Shown one piece after another: positions 8,710 through 16,727 of a stretch of 35,894 nt of DNA. Source of the DNA: Bradyrhizobium sp. NAS80.1 (GTDB lineage: Bacteria > Pseudomonadota > Alphaproteobacteria > Rhizobiales > Xanthobacteraceae). The translations under genes were made by a program, and so were the position numbers. Every line of letters starts with the position of its first letter. Position 1 is the stretch's first letter. Under the pieces are notes generated by a model that was given only the letters and a program-made list of their open reading frames with translations, searched no databases and was not told the origin of the DNA. The stretch lies in NCBI RefSeq assembly GCF_001908205.1, contig NZ_LGHL01000174.1, forward strand, positions 1 to 35,894, in the 5' to 3' direction.

Positions 8710-9105
8710 ATGGCGGTTGATTTGTCGATGTCGGTTCTGGTGGTTGATGACTACAGCACCATGATCCGTATCATCAGGAATCTGCTGAAGCAGCTTGGCT
8801 TCGAGAATATCGATGATGCCAGCGACGGTTCGGCGGCGCTGAACAAGATGCGCGGCAAGAAGTACGGGCTCGTGATCTCCGACTGGAACATGGAGCCGAT
8901 GACGGGTTACGACCTGCTGCGCGAAGTGCGCGCGGATCCGAATCTCGCCACCACGCCGTTCATCATGATCACGGCGGAATCCAAGACCGAGAACGTGATC
9001 GCGGCCAAGAAGGCCGGCGTGAACAACTACATCGTCAAGCCGTTCAACGCGGCGACGCTGAAGACCAAGATCGAGGCGGTCTTCCCGGACATGGCGAGCG
9101 CGTAA
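8710..9105 (+). CDS. CheY-type single-domain response regulator
   Basis: Stand-alone receiver domain of 131 aa, soluble. All key residues are present: acidic pair VVDD (residues 11-14), phospho-acceptor Asp58 in SDWNMEPMTG, the Thr in MITAESK and the Lys in VKPFNA. The MITAE and VKPFNAATLKTKIE signatures are those of chemotaxis CheY rather than of DNA-binding regulators, and there is no output domain. A strong GGGGGAG ribosome-binding site precedes the ATG. No other chemotaxis gene is nearby, so this is an orphan CheY and its kinase and target cannot be told from context. A clear terminator follows. Confidence 0.93.
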   Translation: MAVDLSMSVLVVDDYSTMIRIIRNLLKQLGFENIDDASDGSAALNKMRGKKYGLVISDWNMEPMTGYDLLREVRADPNLATTPFIMITAESKTENVIAAKKAGVNNYIVKPFNAATLKTKIEAVFPDMASA

Positions 9106-9139
9106 GCGCGCGATCGAGGCCATCAGGCGAATTCGGAAG

Positions 9140-9166
9140 GCCCGGGCGGTTGTCCCGGGCTTTCTG
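9140..9166 (+). terminator. Rho-independent terminator of the cheY-like gene
   Basis: GCCCGGG (9140-9146), a 7-nt loop, CCCGGGC (9154-9160), then TTTCTGTGTT. It lies 34 bp past the stop codon. Confidence 0.75.
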
Positions 9167-9176
9167 TGTTGGGTTC

Positions 9177-9281
9177 GTCATTCCGGGGCGGTGCGTCAGC
9201 ACCGAGCTATGCTATGGTGCGCGGTTGCGCGCCAGAGAATCTCGAGATTCCGGGTTCGCGCTATGCGTGCCCCGGAATGAC
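9177..9281. repeat. Palindromic intergenic repeat (GTCATTCCGGGGC type)
   Basis: End arms GTCATTCCGGGGC (9177-9189) and GCCCCGGAATGAC (9269-9281) are exact reverse complements, about 105 bp overall with internal partial pairings. A related copy lies at 21994-22060. It sits between the converging cheY-like and HAD genes. Confidence 0.8.
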
Positions 9282-9292
9282 CGTGTGAGGTG

Positions 9293-10147
9293 TCACCACT
9301 TCAATTCGCGCATCAGCGCCTTCGGCGGGTGGCCGAACAATTCCATCACCGATGTCGGGTCGAGCTGGTCGAGCCCCTCGAACTCCTCGGAATGGATGCC
9401 GCGGGTGACGAACAGGCAGTCGATGCCGAATTCGCGCGCGCCGGTCAGGTCAGTGCGGACAGAATCGCCGATCGCGAGCACCTTCTTCCGGTCGATCACG
9501 TGGCCCTGGCGTTCGCCGGCAAGCGCCATTGCGCGCTCGTAGATCGGCCGGTGCGGCTTGCCGTAGAAGATCACCTCGCCGCCGAGTTCGCGATAGAGCT
9601 CGGCAATCGCGCCGGCGCAATAGATCAGCCGGTCGCCGCGTTCCACCACGATGTCGGGATTGGCGCAGACCAGCGTCAGCTTGCGCTGGCGCGCCTTCAG
9701 CATCATGCCGCGATAGTCTTCCGCCGTCTCGGTCTCGTCGTCATAGAGGCCTGTGCAGACGATATAGTCAGCCTCCTCCAGCGGCGTGGTCACCGCATTG
9801 AGGCCGCGATAGATCGAATTGTCGCGCTCGGGGCCGAGCCAGAACATCTTGCGGCCGGGATGCTCGGCGACATAGAGCCGCGTCAGGTCTCCGGAGGAGA
9901 CGATCGCGTCATAAGTCTCGTCGGCGACGCCGAGCTTGCGCAATTGCCGCTGCACAGAGTCAGCCGGGCGTGGCGCGTTGGTGATCAGGATCACCGTACC
10001 GCCGCGGCTGCGATAGGTGTGCAGCGCCTCGCAGGCTTCGGGGAAGGATTCAAGGCCGTTATGGACCACACCCCAGATGTCGCTCAGCACGACGTCCACG
10101 CCGCCCACGAGCTCGCGCAGGCTTTCGGCGAAATGTAGCGTGGTCAT
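9293..10147 (-). CDS. HAD superfamily class IIA hydrolase (TIGR01459-like)
   Basis: Soluble phosphatase-like protein, 284 aa. Motif I is SDIWGVVHNG near residues 22-31, with Asp nucleophile but Trp where DxD has its second region (D-I-W); motif II is ILITNAPRP; the motif III/IV region is FYGKPHRPIY with IGDSVRTDLTGAREFGID. The HAD-IIA cap domain accounts for the middle. This matches the NagD/4-nitrophenylphosphatase-like subgroup common in Rhizobiales. The substrate cannot be read from sequence. It follows the EAL-domain gene by 15 bp on the same strand and is probably co-transcribed with it. Confidence 0.88.
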   Translation of the reverse strand: MTTLHFAESLRELVGGVDVVLSDIWGVVHNGLESFPEACEALHTYRSRGGTVILITNAPRPADSVQRQLRKLGVADETYDAIVSSGDLTRLYVAEHPGRKMFWLGPERDNSIYRGLNAVTTPLEEADYIVCTGLYDDETETAEDYRGMMLKARQRKLTLVCANPDIVVERGDRLIYCAGAIAELYRELGGEVIFYGKPHRPIYERAMALAGERQGHVIDRKKVLAIGDSVRTDLTGAREFGIDCLFVTRGIHSEEFEGLDQLDPTSVMELFGHPPKALMRELKW

Positions 10148-10162
10148 GATGCGTGCGGCCGA

Positions 10163-11641
10163 TCAGATGCGACGCGCGAGCGCGGCGTTGCCAGTGGTGA
10201 TGCGTTGTGCGGCAGACGCTGCAGATGTCGTGCCTGGGCTTGGGGGAGCGGAGCCATTGGATCCCTGAATGTCCTGCGCCTGGTTCGGCGAGGCCCCGCC
10301 GGTAGCAGATGCCCCCTCCGGCCGCAATGGCCGGGGCGGCGCGAACAGGAATCCCTGGCCGAACCGCACATCATAGTCGAGCAGGTCGATTACGGCGCGC
10401 TCGCCCTCGATCCGCTCGGCGATCAGGTCGATGCCGAAGCGGCCGAGCAGGTCCGACAGGTCGGACGGGTGGATGTCGGAGGCCGAAGCCTGCTTCGGAT
10501 CGAGCAGCAGGGTGGCCGGCACCTTGATGAAGCGTACGCCGCGATCGGCGAGCTCGCGCGGCTCGACGCGCAGGTCGGTGACATGGTCGATCGAGAAGCG
10601 GAAGCCGCGCTGGGCGAGCGCTGCGAGATTCTCGGTCTCGGCCGGGCCGAGATTGCGGAAAGTCGACTGCTTGAACTCCAGCACCAGCGAGGGCGCCAGC
10701 GCCCGGTTGGCTTCGAGGAAGTCGAGACACTGCGAGAAGGTGGTGGAGTTGCCGAGCGTGGAGGCCGCGACGTTGCAGAACACGCCGACATCCTTGTTGC
10801 GCACCATCAGGCGGCGCAGCACCTGCACACAGCGCAGCATCACCATGTTGTCGATGCGCCCGATCAAACCCGAGGCCTCGGCGATGCTGATGAATTCTTC
10901 GGCGGCGATCAGCTGGTCGCGTTCGTCGCGCACCCGCGTCACCGCCTCGTAGAACCGCACCTTGCGCTGCGGCAGTGTCACCATCGGCTGCAGGAAGATG
11001 TCGATGCGATTCTCGTCGATCGCGCCGCGCAGCGTCGCTAACAACTGGGTCTGGTTGCGTCCGTTGGCGGTCTGGGCCTGGACCGGCGGTGTGGGCCGCG
11101 GCTCCGATGCGGGACGCGGGGGCGCCGCGGGACGTGGGGGCAGCGCGACCGGCGGCTCCGCGATCGTCTCGATCAGGTCGAGCGGCGTCGCCGGCTCCGG
11201 CTTCCCGGCCGGGCTTGCGGCTGGCGCCGGCGTGGCGTCGGCCAGCAGGTCTTCATGGGCCGATACGGTGGCGGCGAGGTGCTTCACCAGCCCGCCGAGT
11301 TCGTTGATCTCGCCGATCACCGACTGGATGCGGTCGGAATTGGTCGAATTGGACGAGGCGATGCGCCCCTCGATCGCGGCGAGCCGGCGGCCAAACTCGG
11401 CCACCTGGCGGGCGAGGTCGGCGGTGCCGCGCGACAGGTCGGCGATCTGGCCGCCGACGTCGCTGCGGTCGCGCAGCCGCATCGACACGGCGTTGTAGAG
11501 GATCAGGAAAGTCAGCGCGGTCAGCGCTACGATCGCGGATTCGGTCCCGCTGATGCCGGCGACCGAATAGAGCACAAGCCCGAGCGAGGCCGCGATCAGA
11601 ACCATGCAGATGGCGATGAAGATCGTCGAAATACGAATCAT
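10163..11641 (-). CDS. TipF-like membrane protein with degenerate EAL domain
   Basis: 492-aa inner-membrane protein. Two hydrophobic helices (about 5-27 and 34-52) are followed by a predicted coiled coil (about 60-135), a Pro/Ala-rich linker (about 136-190) and an EAL domain (about 200-440). The catalytic signatures are altered: EAV (232-234) replaces EAL, the DDFG region reads FSIDHVTD (349-356), and the AEGVE region reads ERIEGE (409-414); FIKVPA and GQGFLF remain. Loss of metal ligands argues against active c-di-GMP phosphodiesterase function and for a c-di-GMP receptor or scaffold. The architecture (two TM, coiled coil, linker, EAL) matches Caulobacter TipF, a c-di-GMP-responsive flagellar positioning factor. 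Orthology is inferred; no flagellar genes are nearby. Confidence 0.87.
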   Translation of the reverse strand: MIRISTIFIAICMVLIAASLGLVLYSVAGISGTESAIVALTALTFLILYNAVSMRLRDRSDVGGQIADLSRGTADLARQVAEFGRRLAAIEGRIASSNSTNSDRIQSVIGEINELGGLVKHLAATVSAHEDLLADATPAPAASPAGKPEPATPLDLIETIAEPPVALPPRPAAPPRPASEPRPTPPVQAQTANGRNQTQLLATLRGAIDENRIDIFLQPMVTLPQRKVRFYEAVTRVRDERDQLIAAEEFISIAEASGLIGRIDNMVMLRCVQVLRRLMVRNKDVGVFCNVAASTLGNSTTFSQCLDFLEANRALAPSLVLEFKQSTFRNLGPAETENLAALAQRGFRFSIDHVTDLRVEPRELADRGVRFIKVPATLLLDPKQASASDIHPSDLSDLLGRFGIDLIAERIEGERAVIDLLDYDVRFGQGFLFAPPRPLRPEGASATGGASPNQAQDIQGSNGSAPPSPGTTSAASAAQRITTGNAALARRI

Positions 11642-11784
11642 GCCGCGCGTTACGCCTCAAGAGCTGACTGCCTCACCCGGGAAAACGCGGGTCGCGGTTC
11701 AAACCCCGTCACGCCTCATGCTCCCCCAAGCGGCATGACCTTAACATCATTGTTGATTCGAGGGATAGCGGCCTCTTTCGCGGC

Positions 11785-13347
11785 TCAAGTCAGGCCGGCC
11801 CGGCGAAAGCCTTCGAGGTAGTGCTCGCGGTCGGAAGCCAGCTTGATCGGCATGAACTCGGCGATCCAGGCCAGGGAGACGTTCGGCTGGGCCCGGCGCA
11901 GTTCCTCCAACGCGACGCGGGCGATCTCGGATTGCCCCGCCATGCCGGCGGCTGCGGTCAGAACCCGGTGCCCGCCGACGAAGTCGCTGCGCTGGCGCAA
12001 GGACTCCTGGGCAAGCCGGATGGCTTCCTCGTAGTCGCGGCCCAGGAAGCGGGCAAAGGCCGCGATGCCGAAATAGACCGGCGCGCATGGGTCGCGCGGG
12101 CTGAGGCGGATCGCCCGCCGCGCGGCCTCGTCGGCGTCCTGCCAGCGGCCGCAATAGCCGAGCGTCAGCCCATAATAGCCCTGCGCGAGCGCAAAGTTCG
12201 GATTGAGCCGCAACGCGGTCTCGAACTCGGCCAGCGAATCCTCGAAACGCCGCGCGAACAGGTAGACGTGGCCGAGCGCATTGTGCGCCCAGGCATCCTC
12301 ATCGTCGGCGCGGATCGCGGCACGCGCGGCGCGCTCGGCGGCGGATATCGCGGTGGTCATCTCCATCCAGCCCATATGCGCGGTGAACATGTAGCTGGTG
12401 CCGAGCAGCCCGAGGGCCTTGCCGTAGTTCGGGTCGAGCGCGATGGCTTTTTCGAGCAGGGCTTGCGCCACGACGTGATCCTGCCGCGTCACGCGCCAGT
12501 AGTGAGAGAGGGCGCGCATCAGGAGGTCCCAGGCGTCCATGCTGTCGGGCGGCTTGCGCTGGGCGCGAAAGCTTTCGGCGGCGTAGAGCTGCGGTTCGAT
12601 TGCGGCGACGATCGCTTCGGTGATCTCGTCCTGCACTGCGAAGACGTCGGCGAGCTTGCGGTCGTAGCGTTCGGCCCAGAGATGGCTGCCGGTGGCGACG
12701 TCGTTGAGCTGCGCGGTGATGCGGACGCGGTCGCCGCCCTTGCGGACGCTGCCTTCGACGACGTAGCGCACGCCGAGCTCCTCGGCGATCTGGCGCAGGT
12801 GAACCGTACGGCCTTTGTAGATGAAGGAGGAGTTGCGCGCGATGACGAAGAACCAGCGCAGCTTCGACAGCGCGGTGATGATGTCTTCGCTGATGCCGTC
12901 GGAGAAATAGTCGTGCTCGGCCTCGCCGCTCATATTTGTGAAGGGTAGAACGGCGATCGCGGGACGATCGGGTAGCGGAAATCCCGCCGGTGACGGGGCA
13001 GGCGGCTTGCCCGCCGCAGCCGGCTTCGCCGCGGCGGAGAGCTCGGTCACCTCGCCGACGAACCGCACGCCCTTGCGTGCGACGGTGCGGATCAGCCGCT
13101 GTTCCTCGCCATTGTCGTTGACCGCGCGGCGCGCCGCGTTGATCCGGCTGGTCAGCGTCGATTCCGAGACGACGCGGCCGTTCCAGATCGCATCGAGCAG
13201 ATTGTCCCGTGTCACCACGCGCTCGCGGTTGCAGACGAGATAGGTCAGCAGATCGAACACCTGGGGCTCGAGCGCGACGAGCGTGTCCGCACGCCGCAAT
13301 TCGCGACGCTCGGGGTCGAGCAAGAAATCCTCAAACTGAAACGTCAC
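11785..13347 (-). CDS. Winged-helix / TolB-like / TPR transcriptional regulator
   Basis: 520-aa soluble protein starting at a GTG (13347) with GAGG about 10 nt upstream. Residues 1-100 are an OmpR/PhoB-type winged helix (LTYLVCNRERVVTRDNLL ... TVARKGVRFVG) with no receiver domain. After an Ala/Pro linker, residues about 127-250 form the segment typical of rhizobial adenylate-cyclase/TPR proteins (AIAVLPFTNMSGEAEHDYF ... GSHLWAERYDR). The remainder is TPR repeats (for example YGKALGLLGTSYMF, AWAHNALGHVYLFARRFEDS). The layout resembles CadC/HilA-like regulators in which TPRs sense or bind partners; no transmembrane helix is seen. It is divergent from a methyltransferase gene across 121 bp, a plausible target. 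Effector unknown. Confidence 0.87.
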   Translation of the reverse strand: MTFQFEDFLLDPERRELRRADTLVALEPQVFDLLTYLVCNRERVVTRDNLLDAIWNGRVVSESTLTSRINAARRAVNDNGEEQRLIRTVARKGVRFVGEVTELSAAAKPAAAGKPPAPSPAGFPLPDRPAIAVLPFTNMSGEAEHDYFSDGISEDIITALSKLRWFFVIARNSSFIYKGRTVHLRQIAEELGVRYVVEGSVRKGGDRVRITAQLNDVATGSHLWAERYDRKLADVFAVQDEITEAIVAAIEPQLYAAESFRAQRKPPDSMDAWDLLMRALSHYWRVTRQDHVVAQALLEKAIALDPNYGKALGLLGTSYMFTAHMGWMEMTTAISAAERAARAAIRADDEDAWAHNALGHVYLFARRFEDSLAEFETALRLNPNFALAQGYYGLTLGYCGRWQDADEAARRAIRLSPRDPCAPVYFGIAAFARFLGRDYEEAIRLAQESLRQRSDFVGGHRVLTAAAGMAGQSEIARVALEELRRAQPNVSLAWIAEFMPIKLASDREHYLEGFRRAGLT

Positions 13348-13468
13348 ACTGCCGCCTCGGCTCCCGCTCGGAAATCAAGGTCCTCTCAGCGTAAAATAAC
13401 GCCGCCCTCAAGGCCAGCGAGCCGCATGCGCCCTATCGTCCCGGCGCTTTCAACCGCAGGAGATTGCC

Positions 13469-14308
13469 ATGTCGACGTCCGCAGCGCTCAAGCCAGCCGC
13501 AGCCCAACCCGATCTCGCCGCCGTCAAGCTGCGCCAGCACGGCGCCTGGTCGTCCGGCGACTATGCCATCGTCGGCACCACCCTGCAGATCGTCGGCGAA
13601 CAGCTCTGTGAGGCGCTGGACCTTCGTGCTGGGAGCAAGGTGTTGGACGTTGCCGCCGGCAACGGCAATGCGACGCTGGCCGCGGCACGGCGCTGGTGTG
13701 ACGTCACGTCCACTGACTATGTACCGGCACTGCTCAAACGCGGACGCGAGCGCGCGGCAGCCGAGCATCTGATGATCGAATTCCGCGAAGCGGATGCCGA
13801 AGCATTGCCGTTTGCCGATGCGAGCTACGACGTCGTGCTCTCGACCTTCGGCGTGATGTTCACGCCGGACCAGGACAAGGCGGCTTCCGAGCTTGCGCGC
13901 GTCTGCAGATCAGGCGGCAAGATCGGCCTCGCCAACTGGACGCCGCAAGGTTTCATCGGCCAGCTCTTCAAGATCATCGGCAAGCATGTCGCCCCGCCCG
14001 CGGGCGTGAAGTCGCCCGCGCTGTGGGGCACGCCGGCACGGCTTCGGGAGATGTTCGGCAGCCAGGCTTCGGAGATCGCCGCCGAGCCGCGGATGTTCGT
14101 GTTCCGCTACCGCTCGCCGGACCACTGGCTCGACGTCTTCAAGTCGTTTTACGGGCCGATGCTGAAGGCCTTCGCGGCGCTCGACGAGACCGGCCAGGCC
14201 GCGCTGCGGCGCGACCTCATGACGCTGCTCGGCGAGTTCAACCATGCCGACGACGGCACGGTCGTGGTGCACAGCGAATATCTGGAGGCAGTGATCACCA
14301 AGCGCTGA
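13469..14308 (+). CDS. Class I SAM-dependent methyltransferase
   Basis: 279-aa soluble enzyme. SAM-binding motif I is VLDVAAGNGNATLAA (about residues 58-72), followed by the acidic residue after strand 2 (STDYVPALL), FREADAEALPFADASYDVV and VLSTFGVMFTPDQ. The fold is Methyltransf_11/UbiE-like, and the closing helical region is not diagnostic. An AGGAG ribosome-binding site lies before the ATG at 13469. It is divergently transcribed from the winged-helix/TPR regulator. The acceptor substrate is unknown; small-molecule methylation is more likely than RNA or DNA methylation given the absence of NPPY-type motifs. Confidence 0.85.
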   Translation: MSTSAALKPAAAQPDLAAVKLRQHGAWSSGDYAIVGTTLQIVGEQLCEALDLRAGSKVLDVAAGNGNATLAAARRWCDVTSTDYVPALLKRGRERAAAEHLMIEFREADAEALPFADASYDVVLSTFGVMFTPDQDKAASELARVCRSGGKIGLANWTPQGFIGQLFKIIGKHVAPPAGVKSPALWGTPARLREMFGSQASEIAAEPRMFVFRYRSPDHWLDVFKSFYGPMLKAFAALDETGQAALRRDLMTLLGEFNHADDGTVVVHSEYLEAVITKR

Positions 14309-14324
14309 CGCGCGGTCGAAGCGT

Positions 14325-14349
14325 GATCAGGCCGAGGCTCGGCCTGATC
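14325..14349. terminator. Bidirectional hairpin between convergent genes
   Basis: Arms GATCAGGCCGAG and CTCGGCCTGATC are exact 12-bp complements around one G. It lies in the 60-bp gap between two converging genes, so it probably terminates both; there is no long T-run on either side. Confidence 0.5.
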
Positions 14350-14368
14350 ATCGTCATCCACCCGCATT

Positions 14369-14956
14369 TCAAGCGTCCAATCCGCGACCGTGGCGCCTGC
14401 GGCGCGCTGCCGTGAGGCCCAGCAGCCCGATCGCCGCGAGCATCAGGCCGAGTTGCACAGAACGGTTGGCGCGAGCCGGCGAGGCCTTGCCGCCATGGCC
14501 GCGTTTGTCCGGTGCGTGCGGCACCAGGGGAACCGTCGTCGCGACCTCCTTCACGGCCTCCTTGATCGTTCCGCGCGGGATACGCGGGGTGGTGATCGCC
14601 TCGCGCATACGGCTGGCAAGCGGCACGATCGGCCTGGTCGGACGCTTCATCTGAGCCATAGCCACTCCGGCGCAGGCTGCCGCCAGCACGAGGAGCGCGG
14701 CCGCGACGGCACCGAAGCCCCAGAATTGCCCGTAGGTGATTTCAATCCAGCGAAACAAGGCGATCAAACCAACGAATAAGGCCGCGATCAGGAACAGCCC
14801 CGCCACCGCGAACAGTCCCGCCGCAACCGCGTAGGATGTGGCGCGTCCCGTGGCCTGGCCGGTGCGGTCACGCAAGTAAGACCGGGCGGCGCGCCTGAGA
14901 TGGTTGAATTTCAGCGCCACGCCAGTGCGCAGCAATTCGCCCGATGGCGCGAGCAT
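14369..14956 (-). CDS. Small membrane protein, holin-X (phage holin superfamily III)-like
   Basis: 195 aa, starting with a GGAGG ribosome-binding site 9 nt before the ATG. Two adjacent hydrophobic helices (about 42-68 and 77-101) follow a basic N-terminal segment, a basic/Pro linker occupies about 104-165, and a third helix (about 168-185) is capped by an Arg-rich tail (ARRRRHGRG). The paired-helix arrangement resembles PF07332 Holin-X proteins, which are common chromosomal membrane proteins in Rhizobiales and not evidence of a prophage. Function unknown. It is separated from prmB by 89 bp containing a small inverted repeat, so it may be its own unit. Confidence 0.75.
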   Translation of the reverse strand: MLAPSGELLRTGVALKFNHLRRAARSYLRDRTGQATGRATSYAVAAGLFAVAGLFLIAALFVGLIALFRWIEITYGQFWGFGAVAAALLVLAAACAGVAMAQMKRPTRPIVPLASRMREAITTPRIPRGTIKEAVKEVATTVPLVPHAPDKRGHGGKASPARANRSVQLGLMLAAIGLLGLTAARRRRHGRGLDA

Positions 14957-15000
14957 GCGGACATCCTCCGAAAGCGAGACGTTTGCCGGGGGATGAACGT

Positions 15001-15023
15001 GGCGGAATCTGACTTGTTCCGCC
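15001..15023. other. Short inverted repeat after prmB
   Basis: GGCGGAA and TTCCGCC arms around TCTGACTTG. There is no T-run. It may be a weak terminator for prmB or an operator for the following holin-like gene; the sequence does not decide. Confidence 0.25.
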
Positions 15024-15045
15024 GGAGCGCAGTTGCCGTGACGGA

Positions 15046-16005
15046 TCAGCCGAGATCAGCGGCCGCGATCCAGAACACCTCTCCCTCGGACGCCTCGGTG
15101 TCCAGCCAGAGCAGCGGCAATTCCGGAAAAGCCTCGTCGACCAGTTCGCGGCCTCGGCCGATCTCGCAAAGCAGCCCGCCATCCGGCGTCAGGTGATCGA
15201 GCGCATCGCGCAGGATGCGGCGGACCACGTCGAGACCGTCGGCACCGCCATCGAAGGCGAGTTTCGGCTCGGCCCGGCATTCCGGCGGCAATGCAGCCAT
15301 GCCGTCCGCATCGACGTAAGGCGGGTTCGTGATGATCAGGTCGTATTTGTTAGTGCCGAGCGGGGCGAACAGGTCGCCACGGTGGAGTGTGATCCGCTCA
15401 TCCAGCCCGTGCTCGCCGACATTGCGCGCGGCGACTTCAAGTGCGCCCTTGGAGATGTCGACGGCATCGACCGCGGCGTTCGGGAAATGATGTGCGGCGA
15501 GGATCGCGAGACACCCCGATCCCGTGCAGAGGTCGAGCACGCTTTCAACGGCCGTGGGGTCATCGATCAGCGAGCCGACCTCGCCGTCACCGCCGAAATG
15601 CGAATCCAGGAGCTCGCCGATGAAGGAGCGCGGAACGATGACGCGCTCGTCGACATAGAAGGGCAGGCCGCGCATGTAGATCTTGTTGACGAGATAGGCG
15701 GCCGGTTTGCGCGTGGTGACGCGCTTCTGGATGAGATCGAGAAGGGCCTTGCCTTCCGCTGACGTGACGCGCGTGTTGGCAAAAACCTCGAACTGCTCGG
15801 GATGCAGATGCAGGGCCTCGCAGACCAGGAAGACGGCTTCGGCGACCGGATCGGTCGTGCCATGGGCAAAGGCGAGCTTGGCTTCGACGAAGCGGCTGAC
15901 CGCATAGCGGACGAAATCGATCAGCGTAATAAGCTCGCCGCGCCCGACCTTCGCGAGCTTTGGTGTGGCGCGGCCGCGCGCGGTCTTCTTGGACGCTCTT
16001 GCCAT
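15046..16005 (-). CDS. prmB: Ribosomal protein L3 N5-glutamine methyltransferase
   Basis: SAM-dependent enzyme methylating a glutamine of ribosomal protein L3 in the cytoplasm, 319 aa. After a basic N-terminus comes a helical substrate-binding domain, then IVPRSFIGELL, a segment typical of PrmB, SAM motif I VLDLCTGSGCLAILAA, and catalytic NPPY (LIITNPPYVDADG), followed by ECRAEPKLAFDGGADGLD, shared with PrmC/PrmB. PrmB is favoured over PrmC by PRSFIGELLD in place of the PrmC form with PRPETE. The start codon overlaps the moaE stop by one base (TGATG), indicating co-translation. Confidence 0.92.
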   Translation of the reverse strand: MARASKKTARGRATPKLAKVGRGELITLIDFVRYAVSRFVEAKLAFAHGTTDPVAEAVFLVCEALHLHPEQFEVFANTRVTSAEGKALLDLIQKRVTTRKPAAYLVNKIYMRGLPFYVDERVIVPRSFIGELLDSHFGGDGEVGSLIDDPTAVESVLDLCTGSGCLAILAAHHFPNAAVDAVDISKGALEVAARNVGEHGLDERITLHRGDLFAPLGTNKYDLIITNPPYVDADGMAALPPECRAEPKLAFDGGADGLDVVRRILRDALDHLTPDGGLLCEIGRGRELVDEAFPELPLLWLDTEASEGEVFWIAAADLG

Positions 16006-16472
16006 CAGGATCGGGTCCAGCGTGCGGCGGCCTCGTCGTCACGGGCGTGGGCTTCGACCCAGCCGGTGCCGGTGGCGCTCTCTTCCTTCTTCCAGAACGG
16101 CGCGTTGGTTTTGAGATAATCCATCAGGAACTCTGCCGCCTGGAATGCTGCCTGACGATGCTGCGAGGCGGTCAGCACCAGCACGATGTTATGGCCGGGC
16201 AGGAAACGCCCGACGCGGTGGATGATGGTGACGCCGTTGAGCGGCCAGCGGGACACCGCCTCGTCGGCGTGGCGCCTGATCTCTTCTTCCGCCATGCCTG
16301 GATAATGTTCGAGCGTGAGCGCAGATATGTTCGCGCTGTCCTCGTCGCCGCGGCAGATGCCGGAAAAGCTCACGACGGCGCCGATGTCGGTGCGGCTCTG
16401 CGTCAGGACGGCGATCTCTCGCGCGATGTCGAAATCGTCTTGCTGGATACGGATGGTGACGGGGCAGGTCAT
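16005..16472 (-). CDS. moaE: Molybdopterin synthase catalytic subunit
   Basis: Large subunit of molybdopterin synthase, converting cyclic pyranopterin monophosphate to molybdopterin with sulfur carried by MoaD. Length 155 aa, typical. Recognisable blocks are GAVVSFSGICRGD (near residue 31), LTLEHYPGMAEEEI, VTIIHRVGRFLPGHNIVLV, the helix ASQHRQAAFQAAEFLMDYLKT and the catalytic-lysine segment APFWKKEE. It lies directly after moaD (3-bp gap) and overlaps prmB by one base. The rest of the moco pathway (moaA, moaC, moeA) is not in the window. Confidence 0.95.
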   Translation of the reverse strand: MTCPVTIRIQQDDFDIAREIAVLTQSRTDIGAVVSFSGICRGDEDSANISALTLEHYPGMAEEEIRRHADEAVSRWPLNGVTIIHRVGRFLPGHNIVLVLTASQHRQAAFQAAEFLMDYLKTNAPFWKKEESATGTGWVEAHARDDEAAARWTRS

Positions 16473-16475
16473 GGC

Positions 16476-16727
16476 CTAGCCGCCGGTCATCGGCGGGAAG
16501 AACGCGATCTCGCGGGCGCCCGCGATGGCGGCGTCCGACTTGACGTGGGCATGGTCGATCGCGGTGCGGATCACCTTGGGCTTCTCGAACGCGTAGGCAT
16601 AAGCCTCGCTCCGGCCGGACAGCCAGGCGATCAGCTCCTCGACGGTGCGCACCGTGGACGGTGGCTCGATCGTCTCCTCGGCCTTGCCGACGCGCTCGCG
16701 CACCCAGGCGAAGTACTTCACCTTCAT
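16476..16727 (-). CDS. moaD: Molybdopterin synthase sulfur-carrier subunit
   Basis: Ubiquitin-like sulfur carrier of 83 aa. It begins MKVKYFAWVRERVG, the first beta strand of the fold, and ends in the essential di-glycine MTGG, the site of thiocarboxylation. It partners MoaE encoded immediately downstream. Its ATG overlaps the pgsA stop (ATGA), so pgsA, moaD, moaE and prmB form a tightly coupled series. Confidence 0.95.
   Translation of the reverse strand: MKVKYFAWVRERVGKAEETIEPPSTVRTVEELIAWLSGRSEAYAYAFEKPKVIRTAIDHAHVKSDAAIAGAREIAFFPPMTGG

Noticed and set aside
11642..11784. tRNA-like GGTTCAAACCCC in the gap before the EAL gene
   Set aside because: The T-loop motif has at most three stem pairs, and no acceptor or anticodon stem can be formed around it.
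14369..14956. Holin-like protein as a sign of prophage
   Set aside because: No integrase, capsid, tail, lysin or attachment site nearby; chromosomal holin-X proteins are common in Rhizobiales.
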